From the NCBI GenBank assembly GCA_933822405.4, contig CAKOGP040002091.1, positions 1-64,000 on the forward strand: 64,000 nucleotides of DNA, read 5' to 3'. Below the pieces are notes generated by a model, which was given only the letters and a program-made list of their open reading frames with translations, searched no databases and was not told the DNA's origin. Both the position numbers and the translations under genes were made by a program. Below are positions 49,922 through 61,568 of the stretch, piece after piece. Numbering within the stretch: the stretch's first letter is position 1; each line of letters opens with the position of its first letter. The stretch comes from Cylindrotheca closterium (taxonomy: Eukaryota > Bacillariophyta > Bacillariophyceae > Bacillariales > Bacillariaceae).

Positions 49922-50975
49922 GTTTGTTTCAGTATAATGTCCGACTCCAGACGGTAATACCTAAGCATGTCAATTAGCCCTGACAGCATGGCCGACTTTT
50001 CGTGGAGGGTCCGCCTCCGACGGGTGTCGTCTCTCAATAGAGCCCGTCGTCATCTGGTACGTTCTTTTTCAAAAGCACTCGTGTATGTAACAACATACTA
50101 AGCCCGCCGTAAATCAGTACCAAATCCTGGTGTTGCCGTGTCTTGCTCCCCGTGACACACAGACGAGAGCTCAACGATCAACACTTTCCTATTATTCTTG
50201 TTGTTTCAAGGTGGCTAGGAATGGGGCCGTTCTTTTGCAGGGGCAGATTCGCAGTTGTGGTGGTTCAACTCAAAAATCCATCTGCCAGAGATTTTGTGAG
50301 ACTCACAGATTCATACTCTCCACAAGTTTCTTTGTTTGGCTGTCAGCGAAATCGACGCGCTGCTCGGTGCTGCCTGCAACGCCTCATGCGGGTTTGGAAC
50401 ATGGTAGTTTGACAACGTGCCGTGGCCGTAGGAAGGCTTCTTACGTTCTTACAATACTACCGTATACGAGAATCTGCCACGTGAGGAAAGGAATCTTCCT
50501 GCTGACTTAGTCGTGGCTTCGGTTGGCGACAGGACTTCTTACGTTCTTACAATACTACCCGGTACAGTACTACAGTCTACGAGAATGAATGAATCTGCCA
50601 CGCCGTGGGAAAAGGAATCTTCCTGATGACTTAGTCGTGGCTTCGGTTGGCGACAGGACGGTGTTTTACGGCAAAGCGTGATTGATTTTCATTCATTCGT
50701 TCGTTCATTCATTCATTCGTTCATTCATTCGTTCATTTGTTCATTTGTTCTGGACCACCATCCCTACTGTAGCATGCCGCAGTGTTGTTGTTGGGCCCAC
50801 GAATATCATCATAGGTCATCAATAGAGTAGCTGGCCTGTGCCTTGTAGGATAGCAGGTACTCTCCGTATGAAAGTCCTTTGAATCCTAATCCGACTCAAG
50901 TTATTTGATTTCCTTTATTGCGTTTGCGATGATCCTCCTCCTCAGTATAGTATATATGATGCATACAATTACAAT
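49922..50975. other. Intergenic with an about 98 bp tandem duplication and an ATTC/GTTC microsatellite
   Basis: The segment beginning TTCTTACGTTCTTACAATAC at 50438 is repeated at 50536 and runs to about 50660, with small insertions in the second copy. About 50690-50750 is a run of ATTC/GTTC tetranucleotides. No gene is supported. Confidence 0.65.
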
Positions 50976-51138
50976 ATAAAGTGGTGATGTAGTCCTTATA
51001 TATAATAGTATTTGTTCTATGTATTCTAATTTTCAAATAAGTGTTCTGCTTGCATGTTCATTGAAAGATGAACCACTTTTACTAGAACTGCGTTGGAGGA
51101 GGAAGAGGACGAGGACGAGCTCCAGCATTATCATGTAG

Positions 51139-51564
51139 TTATTGCATCAGGAAGAGATCATTGGTAATAGTACGTGTAGTACCAGGAAAGAACAAGCCAG
51201 CATCATCAGCATCTTCTTGGACAATTTTGATCGCATCTCCAAGGATGCTAATCAGGTCATCTTCGAGGTGATTGAACTCACATTTGATGGAGAGCAGCTC
51301 GGTCAATGGCGGTTCTTGCATGCTGGTGGTGCCTGCTGTTGAAGTTGAGCTTCTTGTAGTAGTTGCTGCCGCTGTGGCGCCGTATAGCATAAGCTGAACA
51401 AGTGAGTCGTTGACTGTATTCGAGTTCACTGTGGGCTCGTCGTTGCACCAGCTAGTACTTGAGTAGTAGTAGTTGTTGTTGTTCGAGTTGTTCGAGTTGC
51501 ACCTGTTTTTGTTGCTGGTGTTGCTGGTGGTGCTGGTGGTGCTGTTGTTGCTATCAGAGACCAT
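51139..51564 (-). CDS. Asn/Ser/Thr-rich protein of unknown function, array copy 1
   Basis: 141 residues from the ATG at 51564. A longer form starts at 51642, but the relative at 56587 begins at the equivalent of MVS, so I choose the inner ATG. The N-terminus is low-complexity (Asn/Ser/Thr/Tyr). The C-terminal about 60 residues are conserved across the family: D-L-x-x-I-L-G-D-A, then V-x-E-D-A-D-D, then LFFP and a terminal TNDLFLMQ. No signal peptide or transmembrane helix. The family is unrecognised. It differs from copies 2 and 3 at one residue, Glu versus Gln, in HLEDD. Confidence 0.55.
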   Translation of the reverse strand: MVSDSNNSTTSTTSNTSNKNRCNSNNSNNNNYYYSSTSWCNDEPTVNSNTVNDSLVQLMLYGATAAATTTRSSTSTAGTTSMQEPPLTELLSIKCEFNHLEDDLISILGDAIKIVQEDADDAGLFFPGTTRTITNDLFLMQ

Positions 51565-52299
51565 GATGATGATGTTGGATGAATGCGCTTTGTTTCGGTG
51601 GAGTTTGAGTTTTATGATAACACTATGTATTATATTGTGCATTCCTTTTTGTGAAAATGTGTGTGCGCAAATTTATTTTGCTTTTTTGTAATCACGCAAA
51701 AGTGCAATCGAAAATGCGAATCAATCATGAGGCTCTTCGTCCGCAGTCCCATTTCTTTAGGTACGGCACTTGCTGAAGAATACTGCAACGGTACGGGCGG
51801 GCATGCTGGCAAAGGTCTTTCACCCATCATACATCAATATGAGCGATACTACTTGGTTTCAGAATTCTTCTTTTCCTTGTTCTACTATTCGCCGGACAAG
51901 TGCGAACAGCCAAACATTGCGAAATAGTACTAGTACTGGCTGTTTGCTACTGTGCTCTACTCTATCCACGCTGAATGAATCAATCAATCCTGGTGGCTAT
52001 GATAATTACTATAGTACCTACCGGCACTCGAATCAGCACAGTGACGGCACAAGCAGTATATGACGTACGATGAGCCTACCTAGTAGAAACGGGTATAAAC
52101 TGCAATCAAAGTGGCTGGTTGGCTGGCTGTGCTGTTCGTTGTTCAGGTTCTTATTGGCTTGCTTGGTTTGATGCTCTAAAGTGTTGTTTCGTGGTCCTGC
52201 TATATATTTGAGTTGTTCTATGTGTTGTTATGATATATGCTAGTGCTTGTTGCTGCATCTGCTTGTGCTGGCTGGATCATGAAGGGTTTACTTTTACTG

Positions 52300-52460
52300 C
52301 CTAGGAGGAAGAGGACGAGGACGAGGTTCAGGAGGATGCGGCGGTTGCATCAGGAAAAGATCATACTACCACATCTCTATAGCCAAGGATGCTACTTCGC
52401 TAGCATTCCATCTTGATGGTGGTATGATGGTGGTGGCTGGTGGCTGAAATCACAATTGTT
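52300..52460 (-). pseudogene. Degenerate fragment of the Asn/Ser-rich gene family (unit 1)
   Basis: It contains the family's 3' end pattern (GCATCAGGAAAAGATCATAC resembling the start of 51142 onward) and the GCCAAGGATGCTA block, but with no open frame. The same remnant recurs at about 54014-54174 and in diverged form at about 56050-56210. Confidence 0.5.
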
Positions 52461-52852
52461 GGAGAGCAGCGATCCTGCTGGTTGTACCTGCGGGTACCGG
52501 TACTATATATCATCCATCAGTATAATAAAAGCAGCAGGCCTGTGCCTTGTATATATATTAGGATAGCACGTACTCTCAGCGATTTCGCGTTCCGAGAACG
52601 TCTGCTGAATCAATACGCTTGCGTTCCTGACGATCCTCCTCCTCATGCTGCAGAATCACAATTCACGACTTGTTTGGCTTTGTTTGATGATGTAAAGTGG
52701 TGATGTAGTCGTATATAATAGTATTTGTTCTATGTATTCTAATTTTCAAATAAGTGTTCTGCTTGCTAGTACATTGAAAGATGAACCACTTTGAACTTTT
52801 ACTGCTGCCTTGGAGGAGGAAGAGGAGGACGAGCTCCAGCATTATCATGTAG

Positions 52853-53278
52853 TTATTGCATCAGGAAGAGATCATTGGTAATAGTACGTGTAGTACCAGG
52901 AAAGAACAAACCAGCATCATCAGCATCTTCTTGGACAATTTTGATCGCATCTCCAAGGATGCTAATCAGGTCATCTTGGAGGTGATTGAACTCACATTTG
53001 ATGGAGAGCAGCTCGGTCAATGGCGGTTCTTGCATGCTGGTGGTGCCTGCTGTTGAAGTTGAGCTTCTTGTAGTAGTTGCTGCCGCTGTGGCGCCGTATA
53101 GCATAAGCTGAACAAGTGAGTCGTTGACTGTATTCGAGTTCACTGTGGGCTCGTCGTTGCACCAGCTAGTACTTGAGTAGTAGTAGTTGTTGTTGTTCGA
53201 GTTGTTCGAGTTGCACCTGTTTTTGTTGCTGGTGTTGCTGGTGGTGCTGGTGGTGCTGTTGTTGCTATCAGAGACCAT
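52853..53278 (-). CDS. Asn/Ser/Thr-rich protein of unknown function, array copy 2
   Basis: 141 residues, identical to copy 3 and one residue different from copy 1 (Gln in HLQDD). The start (MVSDSNNS) was chosen as for copy 1. The terminal TNDLFLMQ is retained. Confidence 0.55.
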   Translation of the reverse strand: MVSDSNNSTTSTTSNTSNKNRCNSNNSNNNNYYYSSTSWCNDEPTVNSNTVNDSLVQLMLYGATAAATTTRSSTSTAGTTSMQEPPLTELLSIKCEFNHLQDDLISILGDAIKIVQEDADDAGLFFPGTTRTITNDLFLMQ

Positions 53279-54013
53279 GATGATGATGTTGGATGAATGC
53301 GCTTTGTTTCGGTGGAGTTTGAGTTTTATGATAACACTATGTATTATATTGTGCATTCCTTTTTGTGAAAATGTGTGTGCGCAAATTTATTTTGCTTTTT
53401 TGTAATCACGCAAAAGTGCAATCGAAAATGCGAATCAATCATGAGGCTCTTCGTCCGCAGTCCCATTTCTTTAGGTACGGCACTTGCTGAAGAATACTGC
53501 AACGGTACGGGCGGGCATGCTGGCAAAGGTCTTTCACCCATCATACATCAATATGAGCGATACTACTTGGTTTCAGAATTCTTCTTTTCCTTGTTCTACT
53601 ATTCGCCGGACAAGTGCGAACAGCCAAACATTGCGAAATAGTACTAGTACTGGCTGTTTGCTACTGTGCTCTACTCTATCCACGCTGAATGAATCAATCA
53701 ATCCTGGTGGCTATGATAATTACTATAGTACCTACCGGCACTCGAATCAGCACAGTGACGGCACAAGCAGTATATGACGTACGATGAGCCTACCTAGTAG
53801 AAACGGGTATAAACTGCAATCAAAGTGGCTGGTTGGCTGGCTGTGCTGTTCGTTGTTCAGGTTCTTATTGGCTTGCTTGGTTTGATGCTCTAAAGTGTTG
53901 TTTCGTGGTCCTGCTATATATTTGAGTTGTTCTATGTGTTGTTATGATATATGCTAGTGCTTGTTGCTGCATCTGCTTGTGCTGGCTGGATCATGAAGGG
54001 TTTACTTTTACTG

Positions 54014-54174
54014 CCTAGGAGGAAGAGGACGAGGACGAGGTTCAGGAGGATGCGGCGGTTGCATCAGGAAAAGATCATACTACCACATCTCTATAGCCAA
54101 GGATGCTACTTCGCTAGCATTCCATCTTGATGGTGGTATGATGGTGGTGGCTGGTGGCTGAAATCACAATTGTT
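54014..54174 (-). pseudogene. Degenerate fragment of the Asn/Ser-rich gene family (unit 2)
   Basis: An exact tandem copy of the remnant at 52300-52460, with no open frame. Confidence 0.5.
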
Positions 54175-54566
54175 GGAGAGCAGCGATCCTGCTGGTTGTA
54201 CCTGCGGGTACCGGTACTATATATCATCCATCAGTATAATAAAAGCAGCAGGCCTGTGCCTTGTATATATATTAGGATAGCACGTACTCTCAGCGATTTC
54301 GCGTTCCGAGAACGTCTGCTGAATCAATACGCTTGCGTTCCTGACGATCCTCCTCCTCATGCTGCAGAATCACAATTCACGACTTGTTTGGCTTTGTTTG
54401 ATGATGTAAAGTGGTGATGTAGTCGTATATAATAGTATTTGTTCTATGTATTCTAATTTTCAAATAAGTGTTCTGCTTGCTAGTACATTGAAAGATGAAC
54501 CACTTTGAACTTTTACTGCTGCCTTGGAGGAGGAAGAGGAGGACGAGCTCCAGCATTATCATGTAG

Positions 54567-54992
54567 TTATTGCATCAGGAAGAGATCATTGGTAATAGTA
54601 CGTGTAGTACCAGGAAAGAACAAACCAGCATCATCAGCATCTTCTTGGACAATTTTGATCGCATCTCCAAGGATGCTAATCAGGTCATCTTGGAGGTGAT
54701 TGAACTCACATTTGATGGAGAGCAGCTCGGTCAATGGCGGTTCTTGCATGCTGGTGGTGCCTGCTGTTGAAGTTGAGCTTCTTGTAGTAGTTGCTGCCGC
54801 TGTGGCGCCGTATAGCATAAGCTGAACAAGTGAGTCGTTGACTGTATTCGAGTTCACTGTGGGCTCGTCGTTGCACCAGCTAGTACTTGAGTAGTAGTAG
54901 TTGTTGTTGTTCGAGTTGTTCGAGTTGCACCTGTTTTTGTTGCTGGTGTTGCTGGTGGTGCTGGTGGTGCTGTTGTTGCTATCAGAGACCAT
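54567..54992 (-). CDS. Asn/Ser/Thr-rich protein of unknown function, array copy 3
   Basis: 141 residues, same sequence as copy 2. Its 5' flank is shared with the array to about 55268 and then diverges, so its upstream control region differs from those of copies 1 and 2. Confidence 0.55.
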   Translation of the reverse strand: MVSDSNNSTTSTTSNTSNKNRCNSNNSNNNNYYYSSTSWCNDEPTVNSNTVNDSLVQLMLYGATAAATTTRSSTSTAGTTSMQEPPLTELLSIKCEFNHLQDDLISILGDAIKIVQEDADDAGLFFPGTTRTITNDLFLMQ

Positions 54993-56049
54993 GATGATGA
55001 TGTTGGATGAATGCGCTTTGTTTCGGTGGAGTTTGAGTTTTATGATAACACTATGTATTATATTGTGCATTCCTTTTTGTGAAAATGTGTGTGCGCAAAT
55101 TTATTTTGCTTTTTTGTAATCACGCAAAAGTGCAATCGAAAATGCGAATCAATCATGAGGCTCTTCGTCCGCAGTCCCATTTCTTTAGGTACGGCACTTG
55201 CTGAAGAATACTGCAATGGTACAGGTGGGCATGCTGGCAAAGGTCTTTCACCCATCATACATCAATATTTCCTTGTTCTACTATTCGCCGGACAAGTGCG
55301 AACAGCCAAACATTGCGAAATAGTACTCGTAATGGCTGTTTGCTATTGCGTGCTCTACTATATCCACGCTGAATGAATCAATCAATCCTGGTGGCGATTT
55401 TAATTACTACCCGGCACTCGAATTAGCATAATGGCTGCGTGCCTTATTGGCTCACATTAGTCCACGAGTCCAACTAGTCGAATCATATCAGTCGAATGAA
55501 CATCGATTACTCTTACATGAGTGCTCCTACCGCACAAACGCCCCCTTACGCAGCATGTCTACAGTAGTCTTGTCAATCTTACCAAATGTCGAGTACATCT
55601 TTTACCTTTGCTACGAGCCGACAATAATGGGGCAATGAGGTGGCGACAACCTGACGAATACATTCTTATCCAGACTGCATTGGAAGTTGTGTGTATCCAG
55701 TACACACCTTCTCTTCTGATGCAAGTGTGGCTACCGCGTTCTACCCAGGGAAGTAGTTCTCCATAGAGCTCATGATATCTCTTTAGCAATCTTTCTATCG
55801 GTATTGTGCCTAAGTTAGTTTTCATTCTTTTGTGGGAAACGGCAGGCGGCGCTTGTACTATAGGCCTTGAAACGGGTAAACTGCAACAATGTGTTGTTCG
55901 TTGTTCACGTTCTTATGGGCTTGCTTTGTTTGATGCTGTGAAGTTTGTTGGTCCTACTATATTTGTTGTTCTATGTATTCTTATTCTTATAAATGGAGCT
56001 TGTTGCTGCTTCTTCTTGTGTGGCTGCTGGATCATGAAGGGTTTACTTT

Positions 56050-56210
56050 TACTGCCTTGGACGAGGACGAGGACGAGGTTCACGATGCGGCGATTGCATC
56101 AGGAACAGATCACACTACCATCCCCATAGCCAAGGATGCTACCTCGCTAGCATGCCATCTTGGTGGTGGTATGATGATGGCGGTGGCTGAAATCACAATT
56201 GTTGGAGGGC
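56050..56210 (-). pseudogene. Diverged degenerate fragment of the same family
   Basis: It is similar to the remnants at 52300 and 54014 (GCCAAGGATGCTACCTCGCTAG region), with substitutions and small deletions and no frame. Confidence 0.45.
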
Positions 56211-56586
56211 AGCAATATTGCTGGAGGCACCCGCTGGGCGTCGTATCATCCATCAGTACCAGCTTGATTTATTCTGGACCAGCACCATCCCTAGCATATT
56301 GTAGTATTATTGTTGTTGGGCCCACATACGTCATGGGTATGATAGTACTAGTCCTAGCTTGCTTGTGCGTGTGGAGGGCATTTCAGCGCAGCACTGACTT
56401 GTAGCTACTAGCTACTAGTATGACAGCAGGTACAGTATTACTCCGTGAGTATGCGTTCAAACTTTTCAATCCGCTTGCTTGATACCAATTCGGCTTTGTT
56501 GTTTGATGGAAAAGAAGTGGTTGTGTGGTCCTATATATGTTCTATATATTATATGTGTTGCTTGTTGTATGAATGATGAACCAATT

Positions 56587-56964
56587 TTACTGCCTTGGAG
56601 GAGGAGCTCCAGCATCATGATGTCTTTGCATCAGGAAGAGATCATTGGTAACAGTGCGTGTAGTAGTAGGAAAGAACAAATCAGAATCATCAGCATCTTC
56701 TCGGACAATTCTGAGAGCATCTCCGAGGATGCAACTCAGGTCATCTTGGAGGTCATCACTGAAATCAAAATTGTTGGAGAGCATGAGCTCGGGCAACGGC
56801 GGTTGCATGTCGGTGCCTGCTGTTGAGCTCCTTGTTGCTGTGAGGCCGTAGTAAACCAGCTGAATAAGTGAATCGTCGACTGTCGTGATCCTCGAGTTCA
56901 GCTCTGCTGTAGGTTCGTCGCAGCTTCTTGAGGTGTTGGCAGAGGAGTTGTTGGTAGAAACCAT
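56587..56964 (-). CDS. Diverged member of the Asn/Ser-rich family
   Basis: 125 residues from the ATG at 56964 (MVSTNNSSANTS). It keeps the family core D-D-L-x-x-I-L-G-D-A-L, E-D-A-D-D, LFFP and TNDLFLMQ, but continues about 14 residues past that end (RHHDAGAPPPRQ) and has a shorter Asn tract. This older copy outside the exact tandem array shows which residues are under constraint. Confidence 0.55.
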   Translation of the reverse strand: MVSTNNSSANTSRSCDEPTAELNSRITTVDDSLIQLVYYGLTATRSSTAGTDMQPPLPELMLSNNFDFSDDLQDDLSCILGDALRIVREDADDSDLFFPTTTRTVTNDLFLMQRHHDAGAPPPRQ

Positions 56965-57988
56965 TATGTTGAATGAGTGCTTTCTTTTGGTGGAGTTTGA
57001 GTTTTATGCTGTGTAGTGTCAAAATGTTTGTTCGTGTGCTTTTCTTCTTTTTTTCGTACCGGTAACACGTAAGAGTGCCAAAATGCGAATCAATCAGCAG
57101 CTTTTCGTCCCTTTTTCACAGCACTTGCTTCTCCGATGTGAGGCGCGACCTGAAGAATACCTGAATGATACGGGATGTGACTGACGTATGATGACGCGAC
57201 CTTAAAATACATCAGAATTCTTCTTTCAGTGTTCCATTCTCAGGCAGCAGAAGTCCGAACAATCCCACCGAGCTCTATCCACGCGGAATGCGGTTTGTCC
57301 GATGAATCATTTGAGATGCTGCTTTTACAAAGGAAGTGAAAACTTCTCGCTATTATCCGGTACACTACCTCGTACCTGGTACTTGAATTCGCATGGTGGC
57401 AGCACAATGAGCCTGGAAGCGGGTACAATGCCGTCTCAGGATTTGGCTGCGTTGATCGGACACAACACTGTGGCTATGCATTTTCTAATTAACTAGAATG
57501 GCGATGAAACCTTTGGAGCCCCAATAAAGACCCAAGACTAGTGTGGTTTGGGAACAATATGTAACGGTAAGACGGTAAGTAGCGGAGGCCTTTTAGTTTT
57601 CATCTCTTTTTTAAAAATGTTCGGCAAGAGGTGTGTCTCTCAGGCAGACCAAAAAGGTGGCCTAATTTTTAAAAATTTGCCACGTCGTCCTGAAAACTGC
57701 ACGGAGACAGCTTTTCAGAATTTTGGTGCGCCCTCTTTATTCAAAGTGATTTAGGGTGATTCGTTTCGGTCTCCCATTATCGATTGCAGACTTATTGAAT
57801 GCGAAAAAGTTTTTTGCGTACGTCGGTATTGCTTCAACTCATTGAGCAGTTGGGTTGTGCCAGCGCACCTTCTTCGCTAATTTTTGAACAAAACAAACGA
57901 CCCAAAATTTTTGAAAGAGCACACAAATCCAAAAACGATGTTTTGAAGCTGATCCTCCTACAGACTACAAATATTCAACCAAAACACA
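56965..57988. other. Intergenic, nothing recognised
   Basis: Short open frames at 57302 and 57548 lack coding character. The last about 100 bp are the A-rich 5' flank of the next small gene. Confidence 0.4.
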
Positions 57989-58213
57989 ATGATGTCGTCT
58001 CCACTCCATCTATTCCTTCAAGACATGATTCAAGCAAAGACTGCCGAACTGGGTGCCGACAAGTTGCATGTTCGCATGGCGGAAGACAACGCCACTGCCC
58101 ATCGCCAGTGCGCCAAGTCCAAGAGACGCAGTGGAAAGCACACCCGAAAGCACTCCTTGGATATCAGTGATCACACCAAGGGAATGAGCCGCTGGGAAGC
58201 AGGAGCTCGTTAA
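57989..58213 (+). CDS. Small basic protein, function unknown
   Basis: 74 residues from the ATG at 57989 (context CACAATG). The C-terminal half is strongly basic and His/Ser-rich (KSKRRSGKHTRKHSLD) and ends DHTKGMSRWEAGAR. There is no transmembrane segment. The compact charged ending and good start context favour a real gene over a chance frame. The family is not recognised. Confidence 0.45.
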   Translation: MMSSPLHLFLQDMIQAKTAELGADKLHVRMAEDNATAHRQCAKSKRRSGKHTRKHSLDISDHTKGMSRWEAGAR

Positions 58214-58799
58214 GCAAAGCAATGGCGGCAAGATCAAGATCGAAACAAGAATTCAAAGCCAGCACTCCAGCCGTATCATTATTCTTTTCAACGGAAGGGC
58301 GAAAGTCGACAAGAGAAGAGCGCAAGCAAATGTTCATAATCTGTGCTCTCAAGGCCCCCAAAAAGACAAGCGACAGTTACCTCTGCTTGGCAGAAAGGGT
58401 CACATTGCATGCAGCACAGCTAGCTATAGCTATTGCAACAATTTTTACTTTGATTGAAACATTTGATGTTAGCAAATTTAAAAGTACATAAATCAGTTTT
58501 GTAATATCATTGATACTCTACCTGGTGACCGAGTCAATAGAAACAGAAATCCAACGATTTTTCGGAAGCTACTTGCTAGTATCGGGGTAGCTACTGTACG
58601 GCACTGTTTATTGTACGCATGGATGAGGCGACATCTGCAAGGCTATCTGTTCTACAAGAAAAGTCTTGATGAAATATCTACTTGTATATGCTACAAATTG
58701 CACTAGCTGGTGCTATCGCTTCGCTCATTCATGATTCTTAGACATGCATGATTGTTCCCGCAAAACGAGCTGTGGATGCTTTCTTATAAAAAGCCAGAC
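58214..58799. other. Intergenic, nothing recognised
   Basis: No gene or repeat is supported; it is AT-rich near the middle. Confidence 0.4.
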
Positions 58800-60240
58800 A
58801 CTCTCCGATTGCCTGCTTCACATGCAACTTCAAGAGGAGTAACTGGGCCTATCTTGGTTTCAAAGTCGGCACCTGAATCCAGCATCAGCTGAACAGTCTC
58901 GGAAGAGCGAGACAATAAGGCTTCCATTCATCATTTGCCTTTGCACCTTTCTGTAGAAGCAAGCGAGCTACTGACAAGTCGCGGTTTCCATATGAAGCGC
59001 TCTGAGCCCTTCACAAGTAGTTGCCTCGAAATCTGCTCCTTCATCCAGTAACAGTTGAACTAGCTCCGCCTGTTCACTTTCACAAGCATTGGTGTGCTAC
59101 CTCACCAGTCTTTGCCTCTAAATCGGCACCTCGGTGCAACAGCATCGTAGACAAGAGACGGCACACCGCAAGGTTAGCACTCCCAGTCACCAAATTGTGT
59201 AGTGGTGTGATTCCTCTCGTTCCCTCTGCTGCAACATTAGCGCTTGCGTCCAACAATGTTTGAATTAATTCGATCTTAGCCCTGCAGCAGGCTATATAGG
59301 CTCAACTGTGTGCATCCATTTATAAACGGAGCTTCCAAGTGAGCACCTCGGTTCAACAAAAATCGTGCCATGTCCCCACTCGAAGACATATGAAGTGGCG
59401 TAGCGCCACTGACTGTCTTCGCTTCAATGTTGGCGCCTCGGTCCAAAAGCAATTGAGCTATGTCCATTCTTCGACCGTCACCGTGACAAGCCAGGTGAAG
59501 AATTGTGTGGCCTTCGGAATCCTGAATGTCGATGTCCATACCTCGACCCAATAACAGTTCAATAGTTGCAAAAGCAGTCTCCTTGTCGGATAATGCTGAA
59601 TGCAGAGCTGCAGCGCCAGTGGTGGTGTCTTTTGCTTCCGTGTCAGCTCCAGCATCCAGCAGCATGCGAATAACTTCTAGACCGCCTCGGCCACACTCAT
59701 CGTGCAAGAGAGTATTTCCATCATCAGAATTTGCAACAATGTTCGGATCAGCACCACGTTCGAGCAGAAGCTGAACTATTTCCAGCTGATGCATTGTACA
59801 TGCCATGTACAGCGGGGAAAAGCCATATGTATCTATTGCTTCCGTGTCAGCCCCAGCATCGAGCAGCATCCAGCAGCATCCAGCAGCATCCGAATAACTT
59901 CCAGCTTGCCTTCAAAACCCGCTTCGTGTAAGAGAGTAATAGTTCCATCATCGGAATCAACAACAGTGTTCGGATCAGCACAATATTCCAGCAGCAGATG
60001 AACCACTTCCAAGTGACTGTTTAAGCATGCTAATTGCAGCGGATGCCAGTCATCCCTATCTGTTGTGGACATATCAGCTCCTCTGTCCAATAGCAAACGG
60101 GCTAACCTCCAATCTACCTTTGTCACATGCATAACACAGTGAGGTTAGCTGAACATTTCCTTCCAAATTTGCTCCTCTGTCCAACAGCAGTCGCGTGCTC
60201 TCCGCTATTCACAAAATTCTTTCACCGGTTCAAAGTTTCC
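58800..60240 (-). pseudogene. Ankyrin-repeat pseudogene
   Basis: On the minus strand ankyrin repeats of the type LLLDRGADxEAxxxxGxTPLHxAC run through the whole interval but change frame repeatedly. The best open parts are 60132-59833 and 59869-59276. Between them the codons for MLLDAGAD are disrupted by two extra 10 bp units of ATGCTGCTGG (about 59860-59890). Downstream of the stop at 59276 further repeats (ELIQTLLDASANV, LLHRGADLEAKTG) continue in other frames to about 58810. At least ten repeats were present originally. Confidence 0.75.
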
Positions 60241-60584
60241 TTCTCCTGCAGCATCGCAGGAAGATAGATTGACTTCGTGTCTTACGTCTTTTGGGTGATG
60301 GAGAACGACTCATCCTTCTTGTATACTATTACTGGCAATGATGAAGTGTTCAAGGAACAGGATTGTGAACTATTTTGATGTTGTCATATTATGCGGGTTT
60401 GATGTGCATCGCAACCATAATGCCACACTGTATATTACAGTTTTATTCTATAATATACAGTACGGTCGTGTCTTCTTATTGATGTGACAAATGAAAAGTG
60501 TCTGACCACCCTTCCGTGTTCACGAAAATTTGCTTATCTCTCATCATATAACATGCCAATAATGTATCACTTAGTTTCACCATA
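60241..60584. other. Intergenic, AT-rich
   Basis: 5' flank of the methyltransferase gene. No defined element seen. Confidence 0.4.
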
Positions 60585-61568
60585 ATGCCAGACCCAGAAC
60601 AACATTCTCAAGAGAATGTCAACAACAATAACAACAACAACAACAACAATAGCAATAGCAATAGCAATAGCAATAGTGACGCTATAGACGATGAAAATGA
60701 TGATTATGATTATGAATTCATGAAATCCATGTTTGGTGGTGGCAATGATGATGATGATGACAGTAGTGATGATAATGATGATCCGCAAGTAACAGAATAC
60801 TCGTGGTCCTGTCAACAAGATGACACCAAAGTGATTTATCATTTGGCCTTTTTGGCTCCCGGCCATGGAGATGCCGTCTGGAATTCGAGTGACTGCATTG
60901 CCCAACATTTGCTTTTAGAAGAATACCGAACCAAGAAGTTGTTTCCTTGTGGCAAATTTGAGTGGCCACCCGAATCGGCCCTTGAATTTGGTGCAGGCGC
61001 CGCCTTGCCCAGCATGATTTTGTTGAAAGAGGGAACTCGGCGACTACTAAGTACGGATCAAAAGATTAATGAAGAAACCTTTGATGCCTTGAATCTTTCC
61101 TTTCAAAAGAATGCACCACAATGGGGCATCTCGCAAGAACAAATACAAGACCGGGTCCGTGTGTTACCTCACTCGTGGGGTGTGGGCATGGATCAGTTGC
61201 GAGAGGCAGCTACAATCGATGGAAATGGTAATGATGATGATGACAGAAACGCTGGCAATATTCAACTGCTAATCGCCTCGGACTGCATCTACGATCCAAC
61301 CCATCATCGAGCCTTACTACAGTCCGTGGCAGGCACCATGTCCCGAACAAAAGGTCGTTTTGTAGTAGGCTATAGCTTTCATATGAATGTACCACCGCAT
61401 AAGGTGATGCAGTTCTTTGACCTTGCCGAGAAGGAGTTTGAGTTGAAAATAACTTGTGAATTCCAACAAGACTACAATGGCCAAGAAGGAATTGGAAACC
61501 ATGATCCCAAACGAGGAGCTGTCTATATCAAGGTTCTGGCGCACAAAAATTCCGACTTTTTCTCGTAA
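60585..61568 (+). CDS. Family-16-type (METTL21/EEF2KMT-like) S-adenosylmethionine methyltransferase
   Basis: 327 residues from the ATG at 60585. A low-complexity Asn/Ser tract (residues 13-31, encoded by AAC and AATAGC repeats) and acidic runs come first. Then VWNSSDCIAQHLL, motif I ALEFGAGAALPSMILL (about 132-147), STDQKINEETFDAL for the acidic loop, a HSWGVG motif, and IASDCIYDPTHH in the position of the family's substrate-side D-x-x-Y segment. The order fits Methyltransf_16 proteins, which methylate lysines on translation factors and chaperones (family knowledge). The actual substrate is unknown. No targeting signal, so likely cytosolic or nuclear. Confidence 0.75.
   Translation: MPDPEQHSQENVNNNNNNNNNNSNSNSNSNSDAIDDENDDYDYEFMKSMFGGGNDDDDDSSDDNDDPQVTEYSWSCQQDDTKVIYHLAFLAPGHGDAVWNSSDCIAQHLLLEEYRTKKLFPCGKFEWPPESALEFGAGAALPSMILLKEGTRRLLSTDQKINEETFDALNLSFQKNAPQWGISQEQIQDRVRVLPHSWGVGMDQLREAATIDGNGNDDDDRNAGNIQLLIASDCIYDPTHHRALLQSVAGTMSRTKGRFVVGYSFHMNVPPHKVMQFFDLAEKEFELKITCEFQQDYNGQEGIGNHDPKRGAVYIKVLAHKNSDFFS

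Larger units (their letters stand above)
50976..55270. repeat. Tandem array, unit 1714 bp, about two and a half copies
   Basis: Matching points lie exactly 1714 bp apart (for example gene ends 51139, 52853 and 54567). Units 2 and 3 look identical where I compared them; unit 1 differs by a few substitutions. The third unit loses homology near 55268. Each full unit has one Asn/Ser-rich gene (-) and a degenerate piece of the same gene family. Confidence 0.92.

Noticed and set aside
60625..60680. Short regular repeats as a possible CRISPR-like or regulatory array
   Set aside because: These are AAC and AATAGC codon repeats encoding an Asn/Ser tract inside the methyltransferase gene.
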